DNA of 64,000 nucleotides from Flavobacterium sp. N2038 (GCF_025947185.1 NZ_CP110001.1:992001-1056000); one strand, 5' to 3'. Numbered from the stretch's first letter, positions 42,249 to 53,086 are shown. Notes: generated by a model not told the origin, from the sequence alone. Made by a program: numbers and translations.

Positions 42249-44615
42249 TTACTTATCCAAATTCTCTAATTCCTCTTTCTTGGTTTTCTTCTTCTCAAAA
42301 GTCAAAACCAGCGAAGGTAATACAACCAAGTTCGCAAACATCGCAAAAGCCAAAGTACAAGAGATTAATCCTCCAAGAGCAATAGTTCCGCTAAAGCTTG
42401 ATAATGTAAAAGTTGCAAAACCTAAAATTAAAACTACAGATGTATAAAAAGTACTGATTCCAGTTTCTCTTAAAGCACTGAATACAGATCTTTTAACTTT
42501 TCCGTTGCTTTGCATCAAGTCATGTTTGTATTTTGCCATAAACTGAATTGCATTGTCTACCGAAATTCCAAACGCAATACTAAACACAAGAATAGTTGAT
42601 GGTTTTAATGGAATTCCGAAATAACCCATTAATCCTGATGTAATGCAAAGTGGTAAGATATTCGTAATCACCGATGCAAAAACCATTTTGAATGATCTGA
42701 ATAAATACAGCATCAATATAGCGATAACAACAATTGCAAAAATTAGAGATTCAATTAGGTTGTCAACCAAATACGATGTTCCTTTCTGAAAAACCAGTGC
42801 TTTTCCGGTAACGGTTACTTCATAACGGTCTTTTGGGAAAATTTCAGCAATTTTATTGTTTAGTTTTTTCTCCACTTTTGCCATTTCATCAGTTCCAATA
42901 TCTTTCATAAAAGTAGTGATTCGGGCATATTGTCCAGTCGAATCAACGTAAGCTTTCATTAAATTTTCTTTACTGTTTTTGGTCGCATTTTTAGCGTAAC
43001 TCAAAATAAAAGCCTGTTCCTGAGAAGTCGGTAATTGATAATATTCAGGATTTCCGTTGTAGAAGGCCTGCTTAGAATATTTAACCAAATTAACTATTGA
43101 AACCGGTTTTGCCAATTCAGGAATTTCTGCAATTGTATTCTGTAATTCATCCATTTTACGAATGGTCGAAGCCTTCATAACACCTTTTTTCTTTTTGGTG
43201 TCAATCATGATTTCAAGCGGCATTACACCATTAAATTCTTTTTCGTAGAATAAAATATCTTTAAAGAAAGAAGCGCTTTTTGGCATTTCGCCAATCAAAC
43301 TTCCTGAAACTTTCATTTGCGAAACTCCAATTACACTGAAAACCAAAAATAACCCGTAAACAATATATACGTATCTGCGTTTTGTTTTAACTAAATCTTC
43401 AACGACATTTAATAAAGTCGAAATGTAAGTTTTAGTCAAATGATATAAATGCTTTTCTTTTGGTAATGGCATAAAACTGTATACAATTGGCACGATTAAA
43501 AGTGTCAATAAATACACAGAAATTACGTTGATAGAAGTTACCAGACCAAATTCAAAAAGTAAATCATTTCCAGTAATCATAAACGTTGCAAAACCTATTG
43601 CAGTGGTTAAATTGGTCATTAAAGTCGAAACTCCAATTTTTGAAATAACGCGCTGTAAAGCTTTTGCCTGATTGTTGTGTAATTTGATTTCCTGTTGGTA
43701 TTTATTGATCAGGAAAATACAATTCGTGATTCCGATTACGATAATTAAAGGTGGAATAATAGCTGTTAAAATCGTGATTTTATAATGAAATAATCCTAAC
43801 GTACCAAAAGACCAGATCACCCCGACAATCAATATACAGATTGAAATGAATGTGGCTCTGAACGAGCGGAAAAAGAAAAAGAAAATCAGTGAAACCGTCA
43901 GTAAAGCCGCTCCAATAAAAAGACCGATTTCGCCTTTCATATTATCTGCGTTGATTGTTCTGATGTAGGGCATTCCCGAAACACGAAGATCAATTCCGGT
44001 TGTTTTTTCGAATTTATCGATTTTCGGAACCAGATTTTCAAGAATAAACGTTTTTCTTTCAGGAGTATTTACAAGTGCTTTATTAATATAAATTGCTGAG
44101 CGGATACTGCCACTTTCTTTATTAAACAGTAAGCCTTCATAAAAGGGTAAATTGTGAAATAAATCGTATTGTACTTTCTTTAAATATTCAGGATCAAGTG
44201 CCTTTTTTTGTTCTATAAACGGAGAGAGTACGAATTTTTCATTTACAGTATCTTTCTCCAGTTTCTTTAAGTCGTTTAGAGAAACGACCAAATCAACTTC
44301 TTTAGATTTTTTTAAACCTGTCATCAATTCATTCCAGGCTGCATAGTTTTTTGGTGTGAAAAACTTTGGGTCCTGAAAACCAATTACAACCAGATTTCCT
44401 TCTTCTCCAAATTTATCCAGGAATTTTTGGTAATCTTTGTTTGCGATATGGTTTTTAGGCAGTAAATTAGCTTCGGTATAGGTCATAGAAAGATTCTTCC
44501 ATTGGTAACCAAGGAAAATTGTTAATGCTGCGACAATAACCAAAAGCGTAATTCGGTTTTTAAGTATAATTCGGGCCAATTTTTCCCAAAAACCAACTTG
44601 AATAGTGTTTTTCAT
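42249..44615 (-). CDS. RND/MMPL-family exporter
   Basis: The 788-residue protein has about 12 TM segments in two halves, with two large extracytoplasmic loops after TM1 and TM7. The N-terminal half has the MMPL pattern (LLPKNHIANKDYQKFLDKF) and the second half repeats it (IVFSIAFGISVDNAIQFMAKYKHDL), with GISVDNAI as the proton-relay motif. It probably exports lipids or hydrophobic compounds, but HAE-3-type proteins with no clear substrate share this plan. It stands alone; a -7 TACATTTG is upstream. Confidence 0.9.
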   Translation of the reverse strand: MKNTIQVGFWEKLARIILKNRITLLVIVAALTIFLGYQWKNLSMTYTEANLLPKNHIANKDYQKFLDKFGEEGNLVVIGFQDPKFFTPKNYAAWNELMTGLKKSKEVDLVVSLNDLKKLEKDTVNEKFVLSPFIEQKKALDPEYLKKVQYDLFHNLPFYEGLLFNKESGSIRSAIYINKALVNTPERKTFILENLVPKIDKFEKTTGIDLRVSGMPYIRTINADNMKGEIGLFIGAALLTVSLIFFFFFRSFRATFISICILIVGVIWSFGTLGLFHYKITILTAIIPPLIIVIGITNCIFLINKYQQEIKLHNNQAKALQRVISKIGVSTLMTNLTTAIGFATFMITGNDLLFEFGLVTSINVISVYLLTLLIVPIVYSFMPLPKEKHLYHLTKTYISTLLNVVEDLVKTKRRYVYIVYGLFLVFSVIGVSQMKVSGSLIGEMPKSASFFKDILFYEKEFNGVMPLEIMIDTKKKKGVMKASTIRKMDELQNTIAEIPELAKPVSIVNLVKYSKQAFYNGNPEYYQLPTSQEQAFILSYAKNATKNSKENLMKAYVDSTGQYARITTFMKDIGTDEMAKVEKKLNNKIAEIFPKDRYEVTVTGKALVFQKGTSYLVDNLIESLIFAIVVIAILMLYLFRSFKMVFASVITNILPLCITSGLMGYFGIPLKPSTILVFSIAFGISVDNAIQFMAKYKHDLMQSNGKVKRSVFSALRETGISTFYTSVVLILGFATFTLSSFSGTIALGGLISCTLAFAMFANLVVLPSLVLTFEKKKTKKEELENLDK

Positions 44616-44635
44616 AAAATCTTTAAAAATGGTTG

Positions 44636-44643
44636 CAAATGTA
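44636..44643 (-). promoter_or_regulatory. -7 promoter element for the MMPL exporter
   Basis: TACATTTG on the minus strand, 20 bases before the start. A TTG lies 24 bases further upstream, one base beyond the usual spacing. Confidence 0.5.
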
Positions 44644-44889
44644 GTGAAAAGTGCTCAAAATCATAAACAATCGATTGTATTTTACTTTATGTTAACACTA
44701 AACTGAAAGCTTTCCTAATGTGATAATTTTCTTGTTTTTGATTATAGAATCAGTAGCTTTTCTCATATTTGCAGTTAATTTTAGAATGAAATAAAAGAAT
44801 TAGGTTATAAAATGTTGATCAAAATTTTCAGTTTAAAAATAGATTTTCGATTTTAGAATTTAATTTGTTTCCTTTAATAAAAAAATATA

Positions 44890-44951
44890 GACCACAGACT
44901 AAAATGATTATTGGGATTTTAATCTGCAATAATCTCTGAAATCTCTGGCAG
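44890..44951. repeat. Relic of the GCCACAGATTAA family
   Basis: ACCACAGACTAAAATGATTA and TAATCTCTGAAATCTCTGGCA are recognisable but imperfect arms. The rest of the 350-base gap before the kinase gene (44616-44965) is AT-rich; no gene was seen. Confidence 0.5.
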
Positions 44952-44965
44952 AAAAAATTGACACT

Positions 44966-45727
44966 ATGCAGGAAAACAATACTACAACTTTCATTTTTTT
45001 AACCATTCTTTTGTTACTTGTTGTTATAATAGGCTTTATGGTTTATTTGCTAATGCAGGCCAGAAAAGCAAAAGATGATGCCGAGAAAAGTTTTTATGCA
45101 CTTGAAGTAAAAGTTAATGATTTACAGTTAGAGAATTTAGAATCTAAACTCAATCCACATTTATTTAAGAATATTTTAAATTCGATTCAGTCACATGCTT
45201 ATCAAACTTATTTTGCTTTAGATAAACTGGCCAATGTTCTGGATTATATTTTATACGAAAGCAAAAAGAAATTTGTCACCGCCAAAGAAGAAATTGATTT
45301 TGCTTTGAATTTAATCGAAATCAATAAAATTAAAATCAGTCCGCTTTTTGAGCTTAAGATCAAAACAAATATAAACCAGGAAGATAAATTGTACGATCAG
45401 CCTTTACTGGCACCATTGATTTCGATTGATTTAATCGAGAATGCATTTAAACACGCCGATCTTCAGAGTGCCGATGCTTTTATCTCGGTCGTTTTTGAAT
45501 TTAAAGACAATGCCTTTTTTATGACGGTTTCGAATAAAATATCAGATAAAAAAGTTTTAAAAAAGGAACGCAGCGGTTTTGGTCATGCTACTCTTGAGCA
45601 TCGACTGCGCATCATTTACAAGAATAATTTTAAACTTGATAAGTTTATAGAAAACGATGTTTATATTGCTCATCTAAAAATTGATCTCCTTGAATACAAA
45701 ACTGAAATGCTTGCTTCTGGACGATGA
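44966..45727 (+). CDS. LytS-type sensor histidine kinase
   Basis: The 253-residue kinase has one N-terminal TM (FIFLTILLLLVVIIGFMVYLL), a short coiled coil and the HisKA-internal motif NPHLFKNILNSIQ with His65. The ATPase domain has LIENAFKHADL (N box) and GFGHATLEHRL (G box). It lacks an extra sensor domain, so the TM region or an unknown partner must sense the stimulus. Its last 47 bases overlap the LytTR regulator gene in a different frame, which couples translation of the pair. Confidence 0.94.
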   Translation: MQENNTTTFIFLTILLLLVVIIGFMVYLLMQARKAKDDAEKSFYALEVKVNDLQLENLESKLNPHLFKNILNSIQSHAYQTYFALDKLANVLDYILYESKKKFVTAKEEIDFALNLIEINKIKISPLFELKIKTNINQEDKLYDQPLLAPLISIDLIENAFKHADLQSADAFISVVFEFKDNAFFMTVSNKISDKKVLKKERSGFGHATLEHRLRIIYKNNFKLDKFIENDVYIAHLKIDLLEYKTEMLASGR

Positions 45728-46409
45728 GCTTCCGGGATTAACTTACCTGAAAATGCTTTGTGAACAAATTCCTGAATTGGAAATTGTAAAAACATATAAC
45801 AATCCTGAGAAACTTTTGCAGGACATTCCGATATTGGATTTTGATCTGTTAATTTCGGATATCGAAATGCCAGGAATTGACGGACTTCATTTGGCCGAAA
45901 CATTACAAGGTAAACTTGTTGTTTTTTGTACGGCTTACAAAGAATATGCTGCCGAGGCTTTTAATATAGATGCGGTAGATTATATTACAAAACCGGTAAA
46001 ACTGGAACGTTTGCAAAAAGCCATTTCTAAAGCAGTTGAGCGGTTTGAAAAGCCGGATGCAGCTAAAAAGTTTATGCAGTTAAACACAGATAAAGGCAAA
46101 ACGTTATTGTATTTTAATAAGATTCAATACATAAAAACGGCTATAAGTGACAGTCGCGATAAGTCTGTTTTGCTTGTAGACGGGAGTTTCCTAAACTTGA
46201 AAAACGTTAAGTTTGATACCCTTTTAAAAGAACTTCCGGAAGCTGATTTTTGTCGTATAAATAAAAAAGAAATCATTTCGGTAAAAGCAATTAAGTTCTT
46301 TAATCACAACGAAATTGTATTGCATCATACAGAAGAAAATGCCAAAAATGTGACTTTAATTTTAAGTGAAACCTATCGTTCTGACTTTTTGAAAAAGGTG
46401 AAATTATAA
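45681..46409 (+). CDS. LytTR-type response regulator
   Basis: The 242-residue regulator has a receiver (phosphoacceptor Asp in LISDIEMPGIDG) and a LytTR DNA-binding domain (LLYFNKIQYIKTAISDSRDKSVLLVDG and RINKKEIISVKAIKFF). LytTR proteins bind direct repeats. No ATG lies in a suitable place; the start is TTG at 45681 or, more likely, TTG at 45690, which would begin MNTKLKCLLLDDE. Both lie inside the kinase gene. Translation by coupling is expected. The targets are not known from sequence. Confidence 0.94.
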   Translation: MISLNTKLKCLLLDDELPGLTYLKMLCEQIPELEIVKTYNNPEKLLQDIPILDFDLLISDIEMPGIDGLHLAETLQGKLVVFCTAYKEYAAEAFNIDAVDYITKPVKLERLQKAISKAVERFEKPDAAKKFMQLNTDKGKTLLYFNKIQYIKTAISDSRDKSVLLVDGSFLNLKNVKFDTLLKELPEADFCRINKKEIISVKAIKFFNHNEIVLHHTEENAKNVTLILSETYRSDFLKKVKL

Positions 46410-46522
46410 CTTATTACAAAGTTTTTCCGACTTGTTACATAGATTGAAAATTAGCAGGAAATTTACTTTTTCACTTAAATCTCAGTTCTGATATTTGTGC
46501 CAATAAATCAAAAGAACGAGTT

Positions 46523-48793
46523 ATGAATAATCTTAAAAACTCTTTATTTTACGTAACAATTATTGGTGGCTTTACGGCGCTGATATATTGGGTAATTTCA
46601 AAAGGTGCTGCATTAGAAGTAGGACGTAATATTGTTAAGAAACAAATAGAAACCAATCATTGGAATGATTTTCTTCATTCGATGGTTGAAAATTTACAGC
46701 ATCCGTTGGCTATTTTATTAGCGCAAATTGTGACTATTATTCTGGTAGCTCGTTTGTTTGGATGGTTTTTTAGAAAGATAGGACAACCATCTGTAATTGG
46801 TGAAATGATTGCCGGTATTGTTTTAGGGCCTTCTTTAGTGGGGATGTATTTTCCGGAATTCTCTGCGGCTTTATTTCCAAAAGAATCTTTAGGGAATTTG
46901 CAATTTTTAAGTCAGATTGGTTTGATTCTTTTCATGTTTGTGATTGGAATGGAGCTGGATCTGAAAGTGCTAAAAAATAAAGCGCACGATGCCGTTGTTA
47001 TTAGTCACGCCAGTATAGTTATTCCGTTTGCTTTGGGATTAACATTGGCTTATTTCATTTATCATACTTTCGCACCAATTGGTGTAGAATTTTCTTCTTT
47101 CGGTTTGTTTATGGGAATTGCCATGAGTATAACTGCATTTCCGGTTTTGGCCAGAATTGTTCAGGAAAGAGGAATGCAAAAAACAAAATTGGGAACTATT
47201 GCCATAACTTGTGCGGCGGCAGATGATATTACTGCATGGTGTATTCTGGCGGTTGTAATTGCAATTGTAAAAGCAGGATCGTTTACAAGTTCGTTGTATG
47301 TTATTGGTCTGGCCATTTTGTATGTAATCATCATGCTAAAAATTGTTCGTCCGTTCCTGAAACGTGTCGGAGATTTAAATTCTACAAGAGAAAGTTTAAA
47401 TAAACCCGTAGTAGCCATTTTCTTTATTACACTTTTGGTTTCGGCATATGCAGCTGAATTAATCGGTATTCACGCTTTGTTTGGTGCTTTCTTAGCAGGA
47501 GCAATTATGCCGGAAAACAATAAATTCAGAAATATATTTATCGAAAAAGTTGAAGATGTTTCTATAATTGTATTGCTTCCTTTATTCTTTGTTTTTACTG
47601 GTTTGCGTACACAAATTGGTTTACTGAATGATCCTTATTTATGGAAAATTACAGGATTAATAATTGCTGTTGCAGTTGCAGGTAAATTCTTTGGTAGTGC
47701 ACTGGCAGCTAAATTTGTTGGTCAAAGCTGGAAAGATAGCTTGGCGATTGGAGCTTTGATGAATACAAGAGGCTTAATGGAGCTTGTTGTCTTGAATATT
47801 GGGTATGATCTGGGTGTTTTGTCTACAGAGATTTTTACTATGATGGTAATTATGGCTCTAATTACTACGTTTATGACAGGTCCGGCTTTAGATTTTATTG
47901 GTTATATTTTTAAAGATAAAGTAACAGAAGTACCACAGGAAATAGGGAATAAAAGCAAATTTAAAATTCTGCTTTCGTTTGCTACTCCTGAGCGAGGAAA
48001 AAAACTGCTTAAAATCGCCAATAGCCTGGTTAAAAAGCAAGGAGATAACTCGATTGTAACAGCGATGCATTTATCTTTAAGTACAGAAATACATTCATTT
48101 GATGTAAAAGATCACGAACGTAAAATGTTAGTGCCGGTAATTGAGGAATCGCATCGTTTAAATCAAAACATGTTAAGTATTTTTAAGGTTACAACTGATA
48201 TTGATACAGAAATTATTGATTCGGCAAATCAGGGAGAATATGATCTGTTATTAGTTGGTTTAGGGCAATCTATTTTTGACGGAACGTTACTTGGAAAGAT
48301 TCTGGGATTTACCACCCGAATCGTTAATCCGGATCGTTTAATTGATAAGTTTACGGGGAAAGAAGGTTTGTTTGAGAATTCCCCTTTTGATGAAAGAACA
48401 CGTCATATTATAGCAAAAGCAAAAATGCCGGTTGGGATTTTTATCGATAAAGACTTAGAAGAAGTAAATCAGATTTTCATGCCTGTTTTTAGTAAAGAAG
48501 ATGCTTTTTTAATTGAATATGCCAAGAAGTTAATTAATAATAATGGTTCGCAGATTACAGTTCTGGATGCAAGCGGAGAAGTGAAGAATACACGTGATAT
48601 TCAGGAAACTATTCGCTCAATTGAGCAGATTGCACCAAATCATATTATGATTATGCATGACAGAACAATTAAAAAAGAATTCTTAGAAAACCAGAATCTT
48701 ATGATTATTAGTTTGGAGAGCTGGAAGAAACTAATAGAATCTCAAAGTACATGGCTGAATAATACGCCATCGGTTTTGATTTTGAAACCATAG
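46523..48793 (+). CDS. Cation:proton antiporter (CPA2) with stress-protein-like C-terminus
   Basis: The 756-residue protein has a large membrane part of about 12 TM helices (about 90-470), typical of CPA2 Na+ or K+/H+ antiporters; TAFPVLARI and the acid pair in AADDITAW are family signatures. The C-terminal 270 residues form two domains with universal-stress-protein character. N-terminal residues include one extra TM helix and a periplasmic stretch. It starts 113 bases after the LytTR gene, so the regulator could control it, but that is only inferred. Confidence 0.92.
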   Translation: MNNLKNSLFYVTIIGGFTALIYWVISKGAALEVGRNIVKKQIETNHWNDFLHSMVENLQHPLAILLAQIVTIILVARLFGWFFRKIGQPSVIGEMIAGIVLGPSLVGMYFPEFSAALFPKESLGNLQFLSQIGLILFMFVIGMELDLKVLKNKAHDAVVISHASIVIPFALGLTLAYFIYHTFAPIGVEFSSFGLFMGIAMSITAFPVLARIVQERGMQKTKLGTIAITCAAADDITAWCILAVVIAIVKAGSFTSSLYVIGLAILYVIIMLKIVRPFLKRVGDLNSTRESLNKPVVAIFFITLLVSAYAAELIGIHALFGAFLAGAIMPENNKFRNIFIEKVEDVSIIVLLPLFFVFTGLRTQIGLLNDPYLWKITGLIIAVAVAGKFFGSALAAKFVGQSWKDSLAIGALMNTRGLMELVVLNIGYDLGVLSTEIFTMMVIMALITTFMTGPALDFIGYIFKDKVTEVPQEIGNKSKFKILLSFATPERGKKLLKIANSLVKKQGDNSIVTAMHLSLSTEIHSFDVKDHERKMLVPVIEESHRLNQNMLSIFKVTTDIDTEIIDSANQGEYDLLLVGLGQSIFDGTLLGKILGFTTRIVNPDRLIDKFTGKEGLFENSPFDERTRHIIAKAKMPVGIFIDKDLEEVNQIFMPVFSKEDAFLIEYAKKLINNNGSQITVLDASGEVKNTRDIQETIRSIEQIAPNHIMIMHDRTIKKEFLENQNLMIISLESWKKLIESQSTWLNNTPSVLILKP

Positions 48794-48814
48794 TTTTTTA
48801 GAAATCTCAATATT

Positions 48815-48890
48815 TTAAATTCCAAATTCCAATTTTCTAATGATTGGAGTTTGGGATTTTTTTATTGGAATTTAATTTATGGAATTTAAA
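48815..48890. repeat. AATTCCAAATTCC repeat with palindrome
   Basis: AAATTCCAAATTCCAAT and its complement TTGGAGTTTGGGATTTT lie within this gap between the antiporter and the DUF5686 gene. Confidence 0.6.
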
Positions 48891-48892
48891 TT

Positions 48893-51388
48893 TTAAAGCC
48901 CCAAATCCAGAACATAAGAGATTTTAACAGCAATGTTATCTTCAAATTTCATTAACTGATTGGGTCCATAACGATAAAATCCGCCCAGACCAAAACCTTT
49001 AAAGATCTTATTTAGTTCAACTCCCGATTCAAAAAAACCTTTGTCTAAGGTTTTATAATCCGGACCAACATGTTGTTCGGGATTTTCCATATTTCCCCAG
49101 GCCATTCTGGTAACTAGAACCAATGATGGACGTACCTTTCTCATGATTTTAATTCGGTCAAATCCATGTTTAATCTGGAAAAATACATATTGACTAGAGA
49201 AGAACTCATTAAAAAACATGGTTTCAAAACTGTTTCTTCCGGCAAAAGTAATACGCTGAATAACGGTTTCTTTATTTAAGTTATTTGGCATAGTGTTATA
49301 CAAATGGGTAATTGGTACATCGCCCATTGCGTAACCACCCTGCAATAGTAAACTTGTTTTTTGACCGTTTAGATATTTTTTTTCATATTCAGTTTTGAAA
49401 TCTATTTTGCTGAAGGTGAAGTCATTTCCTAAAACATTGGGCAGCGATTGTGTATATTGAAAAGTAAATCTTGGAAATCTTTTATCTGTTTCAGTTCTTC
49501 CGGTCGGTGTTTGCATAAAATTGCTAAATGGCGCCCAAACAATTGAAGCCATTGCTGTTGTCATAACATAACTCGAATACAATTGCCCGTTGTAATTAAA
49601 AAGATAATCAAATTTTGGTTCTACATATGTCCTTGCCAGTTCGAATACAGCTTCGGTTTTCGGAATAATTTTAGTCTGCACATTCGCTTTCCAGCCAATA
49701 TATTTATAGAATGTACTAATGTTGATTGGGCGCGGATCATAAATTTTAAAAACACGTTTGTCAACCGCAAATAAAGTACTTGCAATCTCCCGAACATCAT
49801 CTGTATAAGAAGCGTTCAGCCAGGTGTTGGAGTTTTTATTTAGTAAAACCCCGGAGCCAAAATTGTATTTAAATGCACCGTCTTTTGTTCCGTAAGCTCC
49901 ATACCCTTCCAGACGGAAGTATTTGGAAAAGCGGTCATTTGTAATGCCACCAAGACCTAATCGAAAACCTTCGTAATTATTATAACTGATTATTTTTTTT
50001 AGATCTAGATCAACCGGCCCAAGCGGAAGGTATCCGTTTATAATTTTTCGGCCCAAACCTAAACGTTTTTCAATTCTTTTGCTCAAAGACAAGCTGTCTA
50101 TTAATTGATATGTTTTTTGACCTTTAAGGTCTAAACTGTCTTTTCTGTACTGATTCCAGAAGCTCTCCGGTTTTTTACTGGCATCGTCTTTAATTTCAAT
50201 ATAAAGCGATGGGTTTTTTATAATTGGATTTGTGTTGTAATGAATGTCAAAATTATTACTCTCTGAAAGTAAATAGGTGAAATCTGAAGCTACTTTTTTT
50301 CTGGGTTCATAATCTGCTTCTACATCTCCATCAAACTGAATCGTTCCACCTAAAATTTTTATATCATCATCATTTTTTCCTTTTACAATTTTAAAAGTAG
50401 TATTGCTTTGAAACCATATTTTTTCTTCGGGAACATAATTAAATTCATGAATACCACTGATGTCCAAAACACCTTTGATACGCATGACAGCTTTGGCAAC
50501 TGCAAAGTTTTCCTGATCGATATACAAAACACCTTCAAGACCATTTGATTTTCTTCTGTTTTTGTTTTTAAAGTAAATCATATAAGTATCGCGGCCTTTG
50601 ATCGATACAGTGTCAAGAAGTTTATAACTGTAATCGGCTGGGGCATTATTGGCAATAGGGCTTTGGTGTTTGGTTTCCAGCAGTTCGTATTTTGCATCAT
50701 AAACCGAGATAGATTGCAGGTTAAACGCAATAATTTCATAGACGGGTTGTTTGAATCCCGCCATTTTGGTGCCCAGAATGGTTTCTTTTAGTTTGTTGTT
50801 TCCAAATTGGTATTGAGAAACTTTTTCGGTTTGAAATAAATGCTGTTTACTGATTATTTCTTTAAACTTATAATCAGATGAATCAATATTGATTTGTCTT
50901 TTGTTGAAGTCTTTATAAGCTGCAGATGAGTCAATTCTGCCATCGATTGAGTCAGGATTGGCGGTTACAATAAGTTTATTGTACGTTTTGTATTCAAAAC
51001 TATTTAGTTTTTTTTGCGGATTGTTTTTGTTTTTAGCTGCTATAACTTTTTTTATAATCGTTAATGCCGGATTTTCATTAGAAACAACAACCTCTTTAAG
51101 GTCGTCTGTTTTTTGAGAAAGAGAAATAGCGTAAAATTTTTTATTCTCAGTTGTTGTAATGATTTTGGTTTGAAACCCAATATAAGAAACGGCAAAAGTT
51201 ATGGCTTTTGATGACGCTTGGAAAACGAATTTTCCATCTACATCAGTAATAGTATTATTACTGTCTGAAGTAGTTATGGTAGCAAAAGGCAGTGGTTTGT
51301 TATTTGGATCGGTCACGATTCCGTTTATTTGAAATTGCGCCTGAATACTAAGCGTAAAAAACAAAGTCAATAAACAAAATAGCTTCAT
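48893..51388 (-). CDS. DUF5686 outer-membrane protein with carboxypeptidase-regulatory-like domain
   Basis: The 831-residue protein has a signal peptide (MKLFCLLTLFFTLSIQAQ), a CarboxypepD-reg-like beta-sandwich at about 20-110 (INGIVTDPNNKPLPFATITTSDSNNTITD), and the long DUF5686 part that ends as a barrel with an aromatic C-terminus (KISYVLDLGL). Such proteins are found in TonB-related outer-membrane systems of Bacteroidota, but the cargo is unknown. A 30-residue longer start is rejected because it would put the signal peptide inside the protein. Confidence 0.9.
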   Translation of the reverse strand: MKLFCLLTLFFTLSIQAQFQINGIVTDPNNKPLPFATITTSDSNNTITDVDGKFVFQASSKAITFAVSYIGFQTKIITTTENKKFYAISLSQKTDDLKEVVVSNENPALTIIKKVIAAKNKNNPQKKLNSFEYKTYNKLIVTANPDSIDGRIDSSAAYKDFNKRQINIDSSDYKFKEIISKQHLFQTEKVSQYQFGNNKLKETILGTKMAGFKQPVYEIIAFNLQSISVYDAKYELLETKHQSPIANNAPADYSYKLLDTVSIKGRDTYMIYFKNKNRRKSNGLEGVLYIDQENFAVAKAVMRIKGVLDISGIHEFNYVPEEKIWFQSNTTFKIVKGKNDDDIKILGGTIQFDGDVEADYEPRKKVASDFTYLLSESNNFDIHYNTNPIIKNPSLYIEIKDDASKKPESFWNQYRKDSLDLKGQKTYQLIDSLSLSKRIEKRLGLGRKIINGYLPLGPVDLDLKKIISYNNYEGFRLGLGGITNDRFSKYFRLEGYGAYGTKDGAFKYNFGSGVLLNKNSNTWLNASYTDDVREIASTLFAVDKRVFKIYDPRPINISTFYKYIGWKANVQTKIIPKTEAVFELARTYVEPKFDYLFNYNGQLYSSYVMTTAMASIVWAPFSNFMQTPTGRTETDKRFPRFTFQYTQSLPNVLGNDFTFSKIDFKTEYEKKYLNGQKTSLLLQGGYAMGDVPITHLYNTMPNNLNKETVIQRITFAGRNSFETMFFNEFFSSQYVFFQIKHGFDRIKIMRKVRPSLVLVTRMAWGNMENPEQHVGPDYKTLDKGFFESGVELNKIFKGFGLGGFYRYGPNQLMKFEDNIAVKISYVLDLGL

Positions 51389-51450
51389 ACAGAAAGATAT
51401 AATTTCAAAACGAAAAGTACATGATTTTCGTATGGCAAAAATAAGAATAA

Positions 51451-51490
51451 AAAAATCCGTCTGGTACAATTTAACCAAACGGATTGTTAT
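51451..51490 (-). terminator. Terminator of frr
   Basis: AATCCGTTTGGT and ACCAGACGGATT (minus strand) pair with one mismatch and are followed by seven Ts. Confidence 0.75.
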
Positions 51491-51506
51491 TTTATGTTAC
51501 AAATAA

Positions 51507-52070
51507 TTATACTTTCATGATTTCGGCTTCTTTTGCAGCCAATAATTCATCAATTTTTTTGATATAAGCATTTGTAAGGTTCTGAACTTCTTCTTCTGCA
51601 GATTTGCAAATGTCTTCAGAAGTTCCTTCTTTTTCTAGTTTCTTAATATCAGTATTAGCGTCTTTACGTGAGTTACGAATACCGATTTTAGCATCTTCAG
51701 CTTCAGATTTTGCTTGTTTTGCCAAATCACGACGACGCTCTTCTGTTAATGGTGGCACGCTAATGATAATAACGTCTCCGTTGTTCATTGGGTTAAAACC
51801 AATATTGGCAACCATAATTGCTTTTTCGATTACAGACAACATGTTTTTTTCAAACGGTTGCAAAGTAATTGTTCTGGCATCAGGTACACTAATTTTAGAA
51901 ACCTGAGAAAGAGGTGTTGCAGATCCGTAGTAATCAACAAAAACACTTCCAAGCATTGCTGGAGAAGCTTTTCCTGCACGAATATTTAGAAATTCTTTCT
52001 CTAAATGCGCAATCGAACCATTCATTGATTCTTCAGTACTTTCTAATATGAAATCTATTTCTTCAGTCAT
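51507..52070 (-). CDS. frr: Ribosome recycling factor
   Basis: The 187 residues form the family's L-shaped two-domain protein, with the typical hinge motifs: NIRAGKASPAML, PFEKNMLSVIEKAI, IISVPPLTEERRRDLAKQAK and IRNSRKDANTDIKKLEKE. It releases ribosomes after termination with EF-G. It is downstream of pyrH on the same strand, as in many bacteria, but the 148-base gap carries octamer arrays. A terminator follows. Confidence 0.97.
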   Translation of the reverse strand: MTEEIDFILESTEESMNGSIAHLEKEFLNIRAGKASPAMLGSVFVDYYGSATPLSQVSKISVPDARTITLQPFEKNMLSVIEKAIMVANIGFNPMNNGDVIIISVPPLTEERRRDLAKQAKSEAEDAKIGIRNSRKDANTDIKKLEKEGTSEDICKSAEEEVQNLTNAYIKKIDELLAAKEAEIMKV

Positions 52071-52075
52071 TTTGT

Positions 52076-52221
52076 TTAGATTTTTAGATTTTTAGAAGAT
52101 TGATTTTTTAAATTTTAAAAAGGGAATCTTCTAATTTACTAACTAATATAATTTTATTTTTTAAGATTATTGAAATTTAGAGCGTCTAATTGTCTAAGAG
52201 TCTAATAATCTACGCAGTCTA
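52076..52221. repeat. Paired octamer arrays between pyrH and frr
   Basis: Near frr: TTAGATTT, TTAGATTT, TTAGAAGA (52076-52099). Near pyrH: GCGTCTAA, TTGTCTAA, GAGTCTAA, TAATCTAC, GCAGTCTA (52182-52221), eight bases apart. The arms carry complementary TTAGA and TCTAA cores, and the second arm overlaps the pyrH stop codon. Confidence 0.8.
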
Positions 52222-52926
52222 GATATTTACGACAGTTCCAATGTTTTCGCCATCACAAATTTTCAAAAGATTTCCGATTTTATTCATATCAAAAACTACG
52301 ATTGGTAATTTGTTTTCCTGACTCAATGTAAAAGCAGTTGTATCCATAACATTTAATCCTTTTTTTAGAACATCATCAAAAGAGATGAAATCGAATTTTA
52401 CTGCCGAAGCATTTTTTTCAGGATCAGAATCATAAACACCATCAACTCTTGTTCCTTTCAGGATAACATCAGCATTGATTTCGATTCCTCTTAAAACTGC
52501 TGCAGTGTCAGTTGTAAAATATGGATTTCCGGTTCCGGCACCAAAAATTACAATTCTTCCTTTTTCAAGATGACGATCTGCTCTTCTTTTAATATAAGGT
52601 TCTGCAATAGATTCCATTTTTAGCGCTGTTTGAAGACGTGTTTTCATTCCTTTATCTTCAAGAGCGCCCTGTAATGCCATTCCGTTAATTACAGTTGCAA
52701 GCATTCCCATATAATCACCCTGAACTCTGTCCATTCCGGCACTTGCACCAGCAACGCCTCTAAATATATTTCCTCCTCCAATTACAATGGCAATTTCTAC
52801 TCCTTTACTGTGAATTTGCTTAATTTCATCTGCATATTCGGCTAATCTCTTTGGGTCAATACCATATTGTAAATCACCCATTAGGGCTTCGCCACTAAGT
52901 TTTAGAAGAATTCTTTTATATTTCAT
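52219..52926 (-). CDS. pyrH: UMP kinase
   Basis: The 235-residue kinase makes UDP from [14 protein letters not shown], the glycine loop [10 protein letters not shown], and [19 protein letters not shown] with DGVYDSDPE are the standard motifs; the protein works as a hexamer. It precedes frr on this strand. Its own -7 is TATATTTG at 52949. It begins at the only credible ATG. Confidence 0.97.
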   Translation of the reverse strand: MKYKRILLKLSGEALMGDLQYGIDPKRLAEYADEIKQIHSKGVEIAIVIGGGNIFRGVAGASAGMDRVQGDYMGMLATVINGMALQGALEDKGMKTRLQTALKMESIAEPYIKRRADRHLEKGRIVIFGAGTGNPYFTTDTAAVLRGIEINADVILKGTRVDGVYDSDPEKNASAVKFDFISFDDVLKKGLNVMDTTAFTLSQENKLPIVVFDMNKIGNLLKICDGENIGTVVNI

Positions 52927-52948
52927 GTGTGTGTTGCGTTAATTTGTG

Positions 52949-52956
52949 CAAATATA
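52949..52956 (-). promoter_or_regulatory. -7 promoter element for pyrH
   Basis: TATATTTG on the minus strand, 22 bases before the start codon. Confidence 0.5.
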
Positions 52957-53086
52957 GACATATTCTGATTTTTTAAAATAGTGTTTACGAAAAATTAATT
53001 TGACATTGAAATTAATTTTCGACAGAATTTTAGCAGGTTTTCATTCAAATGTGATAAAAGTCATAATCACGTCATCTAAAAATGAT

